DNA of 41,624 nucleotides from a bacterium (GTDB lineage: Bacteria > Patescibacteriota > Minisyncoccia > Phycocordibacterales > PALSA-1337). The notes beneath the pieces are model-generated. The model did not search any database. It saw only the letters and a list, made by a program, of their open reading frames with translations, and was not told where the DNA came from. This document shows, piece by piece, positions 16,466 to 23,967 of the stretch. The stretch covers positions 1-41,624 of the forward strand of contig JANXZK010000011.1 in the NCBI GenBank assembly GCA_025355565.1, written 5' to 3'. The position numbers and the translations under genes were made by a program. Positions within the stretch are counted from its first letter, which is position 1; every line of letters begins with the position of its first letter.

Positions 16466-16641
16466 CTTATCGTACCCTCATCTGCTAGTATCATGAGTAC
16501 CTTAAACACAGGGTTTTGTAAGGATATATGGATTGGAAGCACATACCTCGATCGGGGGACAGCTAACCAATCATCTTTTCTTTCAAAAATCTGGTGTTTC
16601 GTGAGGTGATGAAGATCAGTTCATCTGATCAAACCAAATAA
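16466..16641 (+). other. Spacer before rpsN with a small perfect hairpin
   Basis: No gene. A hairpin GATCAG (16614-16619), loop of 5, CTGATC (16625-16630) ends 11 bases before the rpsN start and could affect its translation. The bases AGGTGATGAAGATC around it are purine rich. No clear terminator for the preceding gene is visible. Confidence 0.4.
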
Positions 16642-16827
16642 ATGGCAAAGACATCAGTTATAGCGAGATCCAAAAAGACGCCGAAATTCAAATCGCGCGT
16701 CGTTCGTCGTTGTTTCCGATGCGGGAGGAAGCGCGGATATATGAGGGATTTCGACTTGTGCCGTATTTGTTTTAGGGAGTTTGCCAACGATGGAGTTATT
16801 CCAGGTATCAAGAAATCTTCTTGGTAA
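16642..16827 (+). CDS. rpsN: 30S ribosomal protein S14, zinc-binding type
   Basis: A 61-residue uS14 of the short Zn type, with C24-x-x-C27 and C40-x-x-C43 and the conserved C-terminal [11 protein letters not shown]. It starts the local spc-like cluster. The usual upstream neighbours rplN, rplX and rplE are absent; surface-protein genes are there instead. So the spc operon is split in this genome. Confidence 0.97.
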   Translation: MAKTSVIARSKKTPKFKSRVVRRCFRCGRKRGYMRDFDLCRICFREFANDGVIPGIKKSSW

Positions 16828-16881
16828 TATAACGATTTTCATCATTTTCCATTTCGATATTTCAATTTTATATTAAATACC

Positions 16882-17277
16882 ATGGTAACAGACCCAATTT
16901 CAGACCTAATAACTAGACTCAAGAACGCGAGTGATGCGAAGAAGGCAACGGTCGTCGTCATCAATTCCAAGCTTTCTCTCAATGTCGCTCATGCCTTGAA
17001 AAAAGCAGGCTATGTCACCACGGTTGAGAAGAAGGGTAAGGGAGATTGGAAAGAGCTCGAACTCGGCATCGTCTCGAACGAGATAGACGGCCAGCGGATA
17101 CATGGTGTCGAACGAGTTTCCAAGTCTTCACGACGCGTCTACAGGAAATACACAGACATTCGAGTATTCCGCAGCGGTTTTGGTAACACATTCTTTTCAA
17201 CACCGAAGGGTATATTGGTAGATCATGAAGCCAAAAGGTTAAAGGTTGGTGGAGAGGTATTATTCAAGATTTGGTAA
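16882..17277 (+). CDS. rpsH: 30S ribosomal protein S8
   Basis: A 131-residue uS8 beginning DPISDLITRLKNA. The C-terminus is normally involved in 16S helix 21 binding and in feedback regulation of spc operons. The spacer upstream belongs to a family of similar AT-rich spacers that also precede rplF and rplO. Confidence 0.95.
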   Translation: MVTDPISDLITRLKNASDAKKATVVVINSKLSLNVAHALKKAGYVTTVEKKGKGDWKELELGIVSNEIDGQRIHGVERVSKSSRRVYRKYTDIRVFRSGFGNTFFSTPKGILVDHEAKRLKVGGEVLFKIW

Positions 17278-17324
17278 TAGCCGATAATTTTCCACTTTGA
17301 TTTTCCACTTTTACATCCAATAAC

Positions 17325-17858
17325 ATGTCCAGAATCGCAAAAAAACCTATCATGATACCAGCCAAGACAGAGGCGTCATTTTCTGGCGGCATCTTTACTG
17401 TAAAGGGACCTCTCGGCACTCTGACCAAGATCATGAAGCCGCACATCAGATTTACTATCGAGAAGGGCGCTATCACGCTCGAACCTACGAATCAGTCTCT
17501 CCAGGCCAAAGCTCTATGGGGAACCTATGCCGCTCATTTGAGGAACATGCTCGCGGGAGTCAACAAAGCCTTTGAAAGGAAGCTCATCATCGAGGGTATC
17601 GGTTATAAAGCTGATATCAAGGGCAAAGATATCGTGTTAGCGCTTGGCTTCTCACACACCATCACTGTTCCTATTCCTTCAGACCTTGCAGTAAAGTCAG
17701 AAAAGAACACTGTTACTATATCTGGTATGGATCGTGAGAGGGTTGGGCAGTTCGCCGCGCAGGTGAGAAGTCTGAAGAAACCAGAACCGTATCTCGGAAA
17801 GGGGGTTCATTATTCTGATGAAGTCGTGAGACGTAAGCAGGGTAAGAAGGCGGCGTAG
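17325..17858 (+). CDS. rplF: 50S ribosomal protein L6
   Basis: A 177-residue uL6 of normal length starting MSRIAKKPI. It has the usual duplicated domain arrangement and the C-terminal R-x-x-KKPEPYLGKGVHYSDEVVRRKQGKKA block that contacts 23S rRNA near the sarcin-ricin loop. Confidence 0.97.
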   Translation: MSRIAKKPIMIPAKTEASFSGGIFTVKGPLGTLTKIMKPHIRFTIEKGAITLEPTNQSLQAKALWGTYAAHLRNMLAGVNKAFERKLIIEGIGYKADIKGKDIVLALGFSHTITVPIPSDLAVKSEKNTVTISGMDRERVGQFAAQVRSLKKPEPYLGKGVHYSDEVVRRKQGKKAA

Positions 17859-17910
17859 TAAAGAAACAGTGATCAGTAACCGAAAAACAGTAAACAGGGC
17901 ATCAAATAAT

Positions 17911-18261
17911 ATGAAAACATTACAGAAAAAACAACTTCAATTCGCCCGCAGGAAGACTCGTACACGTGCGAAGGTTAGCGGTACGGCCGAGAGACCACGT
18001 CTGTCTGTTTTCAAGTCGCACAAATATATGTACGCGCAGATCGTGAATGATGACAAGGGTAATACCTTGGTTGCCATAGACTCCAGGAACATGAAAGGCA
18101 AGAAGCCGGTCGAGAGGGCAAAGGAAGTAGGTGTAGAGATCGCCAAGAAGGCAAAAGCTGCAGGCATTACCAAAGTCGTCTTCGATCGCGGAGGTTATAC
18201 GTACATCGGCAAGATCAAGATGATTGCTGACGCGGCACGTGAAGGAGGACTTGAGTTCTAA
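17911..18261 (+). CDS. rplR: 50S ribosomal protein L18
   Basis: A 116-residue uL18 that binds 5S rRNA. It has RPRLSVFKSHKYMYAQIV and VVFDRGGYTYIGKIKMIADAAREGGLEF. The frame is open from 17869, but ATG 17911 gives the usual length and start (MKTLQKKQ). The extra upstream codons come from a GTAAAC-type spacer repeat. Confidence 0.95.
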   Translation: MKTLQKKQLQFARRKTRTRAKVSGTAERPRLSVFKSHKYMYAQIVNDDKGNTLVAIDSRNMKGKKPVERAKEVGVEIAKKAKAAGITKVVFDRGGYTYIGKIKMIADAAREGGLEF

Positions 18262-18296
18262 TTTTCAATGCTCGATAATCAATGACCAATAAAAAC

Positions 18297-19085
18297 ATGA
18301 CAGTAAAAGATATAAAGATCAATAATGAAGGCGAAGCTACGAAAGTAGCTATTCCTGCGACTGGTGTTGCCGTTGCGGAAGTCATCACTCCAGCAGCTGC
18401 GGCCCCTATTTCGACTTCAAAGATCACTCAAGGAAGAGCTGGTCGCGGTGATCCTGTTCGCAGGGGAGGACGCAATGGAGCTGGTGCAGGTTCTGCTGGG
18501 AAAGGCGGCTCCGGAGGTGCTGGAGGACGAGGTGGACCACGTGGTGGTCGTGGTGGCGACCGTGAGCGCGTCAAACCAGAGTTTGATAGCAAGATCATCG
18601 ATATTAGACGTGTTACTCGCGTGACTTCAGGTGGACGACGCATGAACTTTAGCGTTGCTGTTGTTGCCGGTGACCACAAGGGTCGTGTCGGCGTTGGACT
18701 CGGAAAGGGTATCGATACTGCTGGATCGGTCGAGAAAGCAACACGCGAAGCCAAGAAGAATATGATCCGCGTCCCATTGTCCGCACAAATGACTATCCCT
18801 CACGCCGTCGAGGCCAAGTATGGCAGTGCTGTGATAAAGATCTTCCCAGCTCGAGGCAGTGGAGTTGTTGCTGGGAGTTCAGCTCGCGCGGTTATCGAGC
18901 TAGCAGGTATCAAGGATGTCTGTGCCAAATTTCTCTCTGGTTCAAAGAATAGATTGAACAATGCCAGAGTCACGATCGAAGCCTTGAAGAAGCTTTCCAA
19001 GAGTCCGAGATTTGGTTCGAAGCCAAAGGAAGTGAAGAAGGTGGAAGTCGTAGTCAAGAAAGAGGAAGTAATGGCAGCAAAGTAG
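18297..19085 (+). CDS. rpsE: 30S ribosomal protein S5 with long Gly/Arg-rich N-terminal extension
   Basis: About 262 residues, roughly 95 longer than E. coli uS5. The core starts near residue 95 (SKIIDIRRVTRVTSGGRRMNFSVAVVAGD) and has the usual GRVGVGLGKG and RGSGVVAG blocks. The N-terminal extension has an Ala/Thr-rich part followed by about 45 residues of RGG/GGR repeats (about 46-90). It ends in a Lys/Glu-rich tail. ATG 18297 is chosen because of the AATAAAAAC leader context seen in other starts here; ATG 18282 is an alternative. Confidence 0.93.
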   Translation: MTVKDIKINNEGEATKVAIPATGVAVAEVITPAAAAPISTSKITQGRAGRGDPVRRGGRNGAGAGSAGKGGSGGAGGRGGPRGGRGGDRERVKPEFDSKIIDIRRVTRVTSGGRRMNFSVAVVAGDHKGRVGVGLGKGIDTAGSVEKATREAKKNMIRVPLSAQMTIPHAVEAKYGSAVIKIFPARGSGVVAGSSARAVIELAGIKDVCAKFLSGSKNRLNNARVTIEALKKLSKSPRFGSKPKEVKKVEVVVKKEEVMAAK

Positions 19086-19129
19086 GCGATAATTTTCCAT
19101 TTTGATTTTTAAATTTTACATTAAATAAC

Positions 19130-19717
19130 ATGCAAACCCATCAATTACAGCGAAATAACCCAAACATGAAGCGGACGATCGTCGCTCGTGGTGGTAAGCG
19201 TGGAAAGACTGCCGGTCGTGGAGGAAAAGGCCAGTCAGCTCGCGCTGGTAACAAGCGTCGTCCAGAATGGCGTGATATCATCAAGCGCATTCCTAAGCTT
19301 CGTGGTCGCGGTATCAGTCCTCAGAAATCTTTCCAGGAAAGACCAGTTGTTTTGAATATTGATGTTCTCGAGCTTGCTTTTGGCGCGAATGAGGCGATCA
19401 CCCCGACTATCTTGATAGAAAAAGGTTTGGTCAGTACAAAATCAGGCAACATTCCAATGATAAAAATATTGGGCGATGGGGAGGTAACCAAAGCATTCAG
19501 ATTATCCGGTCTCTATATTTCAGAGTCGGCAAAGGTGAAAATAGAGAAGGTCGGCGGTTCGATCGTCGCTGTAGTTCCGAAAGTGATCGCGATGCCTGCC
19601 AAGATCAAGAAGGCAAAAGCCCCAGCGTTAGAAGGAACGCCTAAACGAGGTGAGATTGGCAAGGAGAAAGAGGTGAAAACAGAGAAAAAGGGAAAAGTGA
19701 AGGTGTCGGTCAACTAA
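19130..19717 (+). CDS. rplO: 50S ribosomal protein L15 with Lys-rich C-terminal tail
   Basis: A 195-residue uL15. The start MQTHQLQRN fits the family consensus, so the first ATG is used. The N-terminal GRGGKRGKTAGRGGKGQSARAG segment (partly listed here only by its pattern, residues 20-41) threads into 23S rRNA. About 40 extra residues at the C-terminus are Lys/Glu-rich. It directly follows rpsE with no rpmD between them. Confidence 0.94.
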   Translation: MQTHQLQRNNPNMKRTIVARGGKRGKTAGRGGKGQSARAGNKRRPEWRDIIKRIPKLRGRGISPQKSFQERPVVLNIDVLELAFGANEAITPTILIEKGLVSTKSGNIPMIKILGDGEVTKAFRLSGLYISESAKVKIEKVGGSIVAVVPKVIAMPAKIKKAKAPALEGTPKRGEIGKEKEVKTEKKGKVKVSVN

Positions 19718-19732
19718 TCGCGTAAAATAAAA

Positions 19733-21007
19733 ATGAATAATTTCTTAGCAAAAATTTCATTGGCGCTCAGAGATCAAGTCTTGCGAAAGAGGATAGGTTT
19801 TACTGTGTTGGCTTTGGTACTTTTTCGTCTCCTGGCCACCATCCCAGTTCCAGGCGTCGACGTGGGGAATCTAGCCAAACTGCTTTCGTCTAGCCAGTTT
19901 TTCGGTTTTTTGAATATATTCTCAGGTGGAGGCCTTTCCAATCTATCTATAGTGATGTTGGGTGTTGGTCCATTCATCACAGCATCGATCATCATCCAGC
20001 TTCTCACAATGATGTATCCAAGGTGGAAGAATCTGATGCACGAAGAGGGTCAAGCTGGCCGTATGAAGCTCTCACAATATTCTCGATATCTCTCTATTCC
20101 GCTCGGCATCATCTCCGCTATCGGTTTCATCACTCTCCTCCAGTCGCAGAATGTATTGCCCCATATCTCTCCCGCAGCATTTGCCATGAATGTCATCGTC
20201 ATTACCGCTGGCTCGACTCTCCTCATGTGGATAGGGGAGCTCGTTTCAGAGTTCGGTGTTGGCAACGGAGTATCGCTGATCATCTTTGCGGGTATCGTAT
20301 CGAGGTTGCCAAACGATGCCAATCAATTCATAGCTTCATACAATGCGGTCAATATCCCGGTTTATATAATCGCCATCGCCATCGCCCTAGCTGTCATCGC
20401 AGGTGTCGTCTATGTTACGGAAGCAGAAAGGTCAGTGCCTGTCACGTATGCGAAACAAGTCAGAGGCAATAAGGTCTATGGTGGCGCTTCTACATACTTG
20501 CCACTTCGCCTGAACCAAGCTGGCGTTATTCCGATCATCTTTGCATTGTCTATCCTTTTGTTCCCTCAGATAATCTCAAACCTTCTGTCGCACTGGACGG
20601 CACATCCTACTATCGCCGCCTGGGGAACGTCGTTCACCGTTTTCTTCAATAATCCTTGGGTATATGGCGCTTCATATTTCATTTTGGTTGTCCTATTTAC
20701 GTACTTCTATACTGCTGTAACCTTCGATCCTAAACAAATCTCTGAGAACCTCCAGCGATCTGGCGCATTCATTCCGGGTGTACGCCCAGGCCAGTTTACT
20801 ATGGAATATCTCGGAAATATCGTAACTCGTATCACTCTCGTCGGTGCTCTATTCCTCGGTATCATCGCCATATTACCGCTCGGTATGCAAGCCTTTACGT
20901 CCAATAAGACTCTGGCTATCGGTGGTACAGCCCTCCTCATCGTCGTTTCAGTCGTCCTAGACCTATTGAAGAAGATCGATGCCCAGGTTGCGATGAGGGA
21001 GTATTAG
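19733..21007 (+). CDS. secY: Protein translocase subunit SecY
   Basis: A 424-residue integral membrane protein with ten hydrophobic segments, start MNNFLAKIS. It shows the conserved RLLATIPVPGVD in the first TM, IVMLGVGPFITASIIIQLL (TM2), the cytoplasmic MKLSQYSRYL loop and the C-terminal PGVRPGQFT. It forms the protein-conducting channel with SecE/SecG. The position after rplO is canonical, 15 bp gap. Confidence 0.98.
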   Translation: MNNFLAKISLALRDQVLRKRIGFTVLALVLFRLLATIPVPGVDVGNLAKLLSSSQFFGFLNIFSGGGLSNLSIVMLGVGPFITASIIIQLLTMMYPRWKNLMHEEGQAGRMKLSQYSRYLSIPLGIISAIGFITLLQSQNVLPHISPAAFAMNVIVITAGSTLLMWIGELVSEFGVGNGVSLIIFAGIVSRLPNDANQFIASYNAVNIPVYIIAIAIALAVIAGVVYVTEAERSVPVTYAKQVRGNKVYGGASTYLPLRLNQAGVIPIIFALSILLFPQIISNLLSHWTAHPTIAAWGTSFTVFFNNPWVYGASYFILVVLFTYFYTAVTFDPKQISENLQRSGAFIPGVRPGQFTMEYLGNIVTRITLVGALFLGIIAILPLGMQAFTSNKTLAIGGTALLIVVSVVLDLLKKIDAQVAMREY

Positions 21008-21068
21008 TAACCCCCTCCCGCCTCACCCTCGAACGGCCGAGCCCCCTTTACAGAGCACTCTTTACGCT

Positions 21069-21096
21069 TTGCACTTTTCTCTATTCACTGTAAACT
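21069..21096 (+). promoter_or_regulatory. Promoter giving a probably leaderless adk mRNA
   Basis: TTGCAC (21069-21074), a 16-bp spacer and TAAACT (21091-21096). The -10 box ends 6 bases before the adk ATG, so transcription should start at or next to the A of the ATG. Confidence 0.65.
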
Positions 21097-21102
21097 GGTG
21101 GG

Positions 21103-21696
21103 ATGAAACCACAGGCATTTATCTTCATTGGTCGTTCGGGGTGTGGAAAGGGGACTCAGGTCAAGTTACTTATGGATGTGCTCGCGAAGAATGACCCGAC
21201 GAGAAAGGTCATGTATATTTCGACTGGTAATGAATTGCGTGAATTTATCAAGGGTGATTCGTACACGCAAAAGAGATGCAAGGAAGTCTATGATGTTGGT
21301 GGACTTCAGCCGGAATTTTTAGCAGTCGGTATGTGGGTAAACAGGTATTTCAGAGATTATACTGGCACGGAGCACGCGATCATGGATGGAATGCCTAGGA
21401 AACTACATGAAGCTGGAGTGTTGCATTCGGCATTGGAGTTTTATGGATTTGAGAAGCTATGGGTCATCAATATAGACATCAGTGATGCAGAATCAAAAAA
21501 GAGATTATTGGCTAGAAAACGCATCGATGATAATGCTCTCGAGATCAAGAAGCGTCTCGAATGGTACGAGACCGATGTCGTGCCTACTATGGAATATTAT
21601 GATGGCAATCCGAAGTACGATTTTATCAAAGTCTCTGGTGAGCGCTCTATCGAAGAGATCCATGCTGACATTGTGAAAAAGCTCGGATTAGCGTAG
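21103..21696 (+). CDS. adk: Adenylate kinase, short form
   Basis: A 197-residue nucleoside monophosphate kinase interconverting AMP, ADP and ATP. P-loop GRSGCGKGTQ (9-18), ISTGNELR in the AMP-binding region, and DGMPRK in place of the common DGFPR. The LID is reduced to a short segment without zinc cysteines. The position between secY and map is the classical one. Confidence 0.9.
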   Translation: MKPQAFIFIGRSGCGKGTQVKLLMDVLAKNDPTRKVMYISTGNELREFIKGDSYTQKRCKEVYDVGGLQPEFLAVGMWVNRYFRDYTGTEHAIMDGMPRKLHEAGVLHSALEFYGFEKLWVINIDISDAESKKRLLARKRIDDNALEIKKRLEWYETDVVPTMEYYDGNPKYDFIKVSGERSIEEIHADIVKKLGLA

Positions 21697-21706
21697 ATTG
21701 AGACCA

Positions 21707-22474
21707 ATGATCACGATAAAAACAAAAGACGATATACGGATTCTCCGTGAAGGGGGACGTCGCCATGCGGAGATATTACGCCAATTGGTGGCAATGGTTG
21801 CGCCCGGCATCTCAACAAATGACTTGGAAAATGCGGCGCGTAAGTTGATCGCCGAAGGTGGCGACAAACCGTCTCTATTGAATTACCTGCCATATGGAGC
21901 AAAGAGACCATACCCTGCGGCGCTGTGTGTCTCGGTGAATGATGAAATCGTCCATGGCATTCCAAATGAAAATGAGAAGATCCTGAAAGAAGGCGATATC
22001 GTCGGTCTAGATCTCGCGATAACGCACAAAGGTCTCGTCACGGATGCTACTGTCACCGTCGCTATCGGGAAGATCGCGCCAGAAGTTCAGGAACTGTTGG
22101 AAGTCACGAGAAAGGCCCTTGCGGCAGGCATCAAAGCAGCCAAGGGTGGCAAGAGGATTGGTGATATCAGCAATGCGATACAGCGGGTCGGTGTCGCTGC
22201 GAGATATGGCGTCGTCGAAGAATTGGCAGGCCACGGCGTTGGCTATGACGTTCACGAGGATCCCTATGTTCCGAATTTTGGTTTAGCTGGGAAAGGGGAA
22301 ATCTTGAAACCTGGAATGGTCTTGGCCATCGAGCCGATGTTCAATCTCGGGACGAAGAAGATCAAACTGGATAAGGATGGTTACACATATAGAACTGCTG
22401 ACGGTAGTTACAGCGCGCATTTTGAGCATACGGTGGTTATTACAAAGAGTGGCGCTGAAATTTTGACGGCGTGA
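21707..22474 (+). CDS. map: Type I methionine aminopeptidase
   Basis: A 255-residue metallopeptidase that removes the initiator Met. The metal ligands are present: two Asp in DLAITHKGLVTDATV, His in GHGVGYDVHEDPYV, Glu in LAIEPMF and Glu in AHFEHTVVI. The frame is open from a TTG at 21698, but ATG 21707 is the natural start, 10 bp after adk, so adk and map are probably co-transcribed. Confidence 0.96.
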   Translation: MITIKTKDDIRILREGGRRHAEILRQLVAMVAPGISTNDLENAARKLIAEGGDKPSLLNYLPYGAKRPYPAALCVSVNDEIVHGIPNENEKILKEGDIVGLDLAITHKGLVTDATVTVAIGKIAPEVQELLEVTRKALAAGIKAAKGGKRIGDISNAIQRVGVAARYGVVEELAGHGVGYDVHEDPYVPNFGLAGKGEILKPGMVLAIEPMFNLGTKKIKLDKDGYTYRTADGSYSAHFEHTVVITKSGAEILTA

Positions 22475-22531
22475 TTCAGACGGCGTGATTCGGTGGTAGA
22501 TTTGCAATAAATAATATATAATCACCCCACT

Positions 22532-23143
22532 ATGACAAAAACACATCCAAAGTACGAGCGCACATTGGTCATCATCAAACCGGATGGCATACAGAGAACG
22601 CTTATCGGAGAGATCTTGAAGAGATATGAACAGGTCGGCCTCAAGCTGGTCGCCATAAAGATGCTCATTCCGACAGCGGATCTCATCGAGAAACACTACA
22701 CTCTCGACCCTGCATGGCGCACGGTGACAGGACTGAAAACTATCAAGGGTTACACCGATAAAGGCTTGAAGCCACCACATACAGATCCATTAAAGATCAC
22801 TGCTATCATCTTGCAGAATCTAGTCAAATATATGACCAAAAGCCCCGTTGTGGCTATGGTTTGGGAGGGCGCGCATGCTGTTCAGATCGTTCGAAAGATC
22901 ACTGGCGGAACTGAGCCGCTGACTTCACCTATCGGTACTATTCGCGGCGACTACGTCATCGATTCATACAGTATGAGTGACGTCGATGGTCGTGCTGTGC
23001 GCAACCTGGTTCATGCGTCAGGATCTCCGAAAGAAGCGAATGACGAGATCGCTCACTGGTTCAACAAAGAAGAATTGTTTGATTACAGACACATATCAGA
23101 AGCGATGCTCTATGATGTCGACTTGGATGGAATATTGGAGTAA
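22532..23143 (+). CDS. ndk: Nucleoside-diphosphate kinase with internal insertion
   Basis: A 203-residue NDK. It starts with ERTLVIIKPDGIQR and has the catalytic H161 in NLVHASGSPKEA, SPVVAMVWEG, and RGDY/DSYSMSD. The common length is about 140-150; the extra part is mainly a segment of about 35 residues after EKHY (about 52-88). A TATAAT box (about 22511-22516) lies 9 bases before the ATG, so the leader is very short. Confidence 0.95.
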   Translation: MTKTHPKYERTLVIIKPDGIQRTLIGEILKRYEQVGLKLVAIKMLIPTADLIEKHYTLDPAWRTVTGLKTIKGYTDKGLKPPHTDPLKITAIILQNLVKYMTKSPVVAMVWEGAHAVQIVRKITGGTEPLTSPIGTIRGDYVIDSYSMSDVDGRAVRNLVHASGSPKEANDEIAHWFNKEELFDYRHISEAMLYDVDLDGILE

Positions 23144-23257
23144 TAACTAGTAACTAGTAGATATCAATATCGCATGTGAAATTTTGGTGCAGCAAAATAT
23201 TTCAAGACACACATTTTGATTTTGTATCAAAAAACGTGTCACAACTACTTTCCCCCC

Positions 23258-23285
23258 TTGCGAACTTCTGACGTAGTAATAAAAT
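23258..23285 (+). promoter_or_regulatory. Promoter of the structured RNA
   Basis: TTGCGA (23258-23263), a 16-bp spacer and TAAAAT (23280-23285), predicting a start near 23292, exactly at the base of the long closing helix of the RNA. Confidence 0.6.
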
Positions 23286-23291
23286 GAATGC

Positions 23292-23466
23292 AGGTTGCGA
23301 GAGTAAATTCCACAAAATTTATATTTACGGGAGGTCGACGAACTTCGGTTCACATTCCTGGGCACCTTGGTGTTCCAGGTGAGACTACCCACCTGTATTC
23401 ACAGGTATTGTACTCTTGCAATCCTTAGGAGAATGTCTGTAGATGAAGATCTGCAGGCATTTTTCT
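23292..23466 (+). ncRNA. Candidate structured non-coding RNA of about 175 nt, family not recognised
   Basis: No ORF covers this stretch convincingly. A 13-bp closing helix joins 23293-23305 with 23411-23423 across about 105 bases. Inside are a cUUCGg tetraloop hairpin (GAAC/GTTC, 23340-23351), a CCTGG/CCAGG hairpin (23357-23379) with an inner CAC/GTG, and ACCTGT-ATTC-ACAGGT (23391-23406). A 12-bp terminator hairpin (23433-23444 with 23449-23460) and five T follow. Promoter, compact fold and terminator together suggest an independent RNA gene. I looked for 6S, SRP, RNase P and riboswitch signatures and saw none. Confidence 0.6.
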
Positions 23467-23529
23467 ATTATCTGTCACGTGTGTTATATGTCGCTTTCTC
23501 GATTCCTCGTTCGGCGCTATACTTAGTCA

Positions 23530-23910
23530 ATGATCACATATATGTTCGCTTTGCTTTTCTTGTGTGCGACACTGATCGCGCATTTATTTGGGATATATGG
23601 TTGGTACATGCGATTTCCTGCGTATGACATCTTTATGCACATTTTGGGTGGTGTCGGAATAGGTCTATTCATCACTGCATTTGTGAAGTCAAATTTCAAA
23701 AGTTTTGCCCAGGCGGCGTCTATTCGACGTAATATCGTCATAGGAGTTCTCGCTGTTGGTATCGTATGGGAATTGTTCGAGATGTATTTTAATATTGCAG
23801 GTGCACCACTTTGGACAAAGGCTTATTACATAGATACGGCAAAAGATCTGATCAATGATTGCATCGGAGGAGTGATCGTTGGGTGGATATGTTTTAGAAA
23901 GAGTAAATAG
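23530..23910 (+). CDS. Small polytopic membrane protein (DUF2238/YjdF-like pattern)
   Basis: A 126-residue protein with four hydrophobic segments. Conserved-looking acids and histidine lie at membrane ends: YDIFMHILGG (about 32-41), WELFEMY (about 77-83) and DTAKDLINDCIGG (about 100-112). This D-x-x-xH...WE-x-x-E...D-x-x-xD pattern is like DUF2238/YjdF-type membrane proteins of unknown function. A TATACT box (23518-23523) ends 6 bases before the ATG, so the mRNA is probably leaderless and separate from the RNA gene upstream. Confidence 0.65.
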   Translation: MITYMFALLFLCATLIAHLFGIYGWYMRFPAYDIFMHILGGVGIGLFITAFVKSNFKSFAQAASIRRNIVIGVLAVGIVWELFEMYFNIAGAPLWTKAYYIDTAKDLINDCIGGVIVGWICFRKSK

Positions 23911-23967
23911 TAAACGGTAATCAGTAGACAGGAGGAAGAAAAAAGTCCAAAAAGTCCATAGAGAGAC

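Noticed and set aside
23292-23466. Identification of the RNA as 6S, SRP or RNase P RNA
   Set aside because: The SRP GGAA/AGCAG signature and the RNase P conserved blocks are missing, and the internal hairpins do not match the 6S central-bubble layout.
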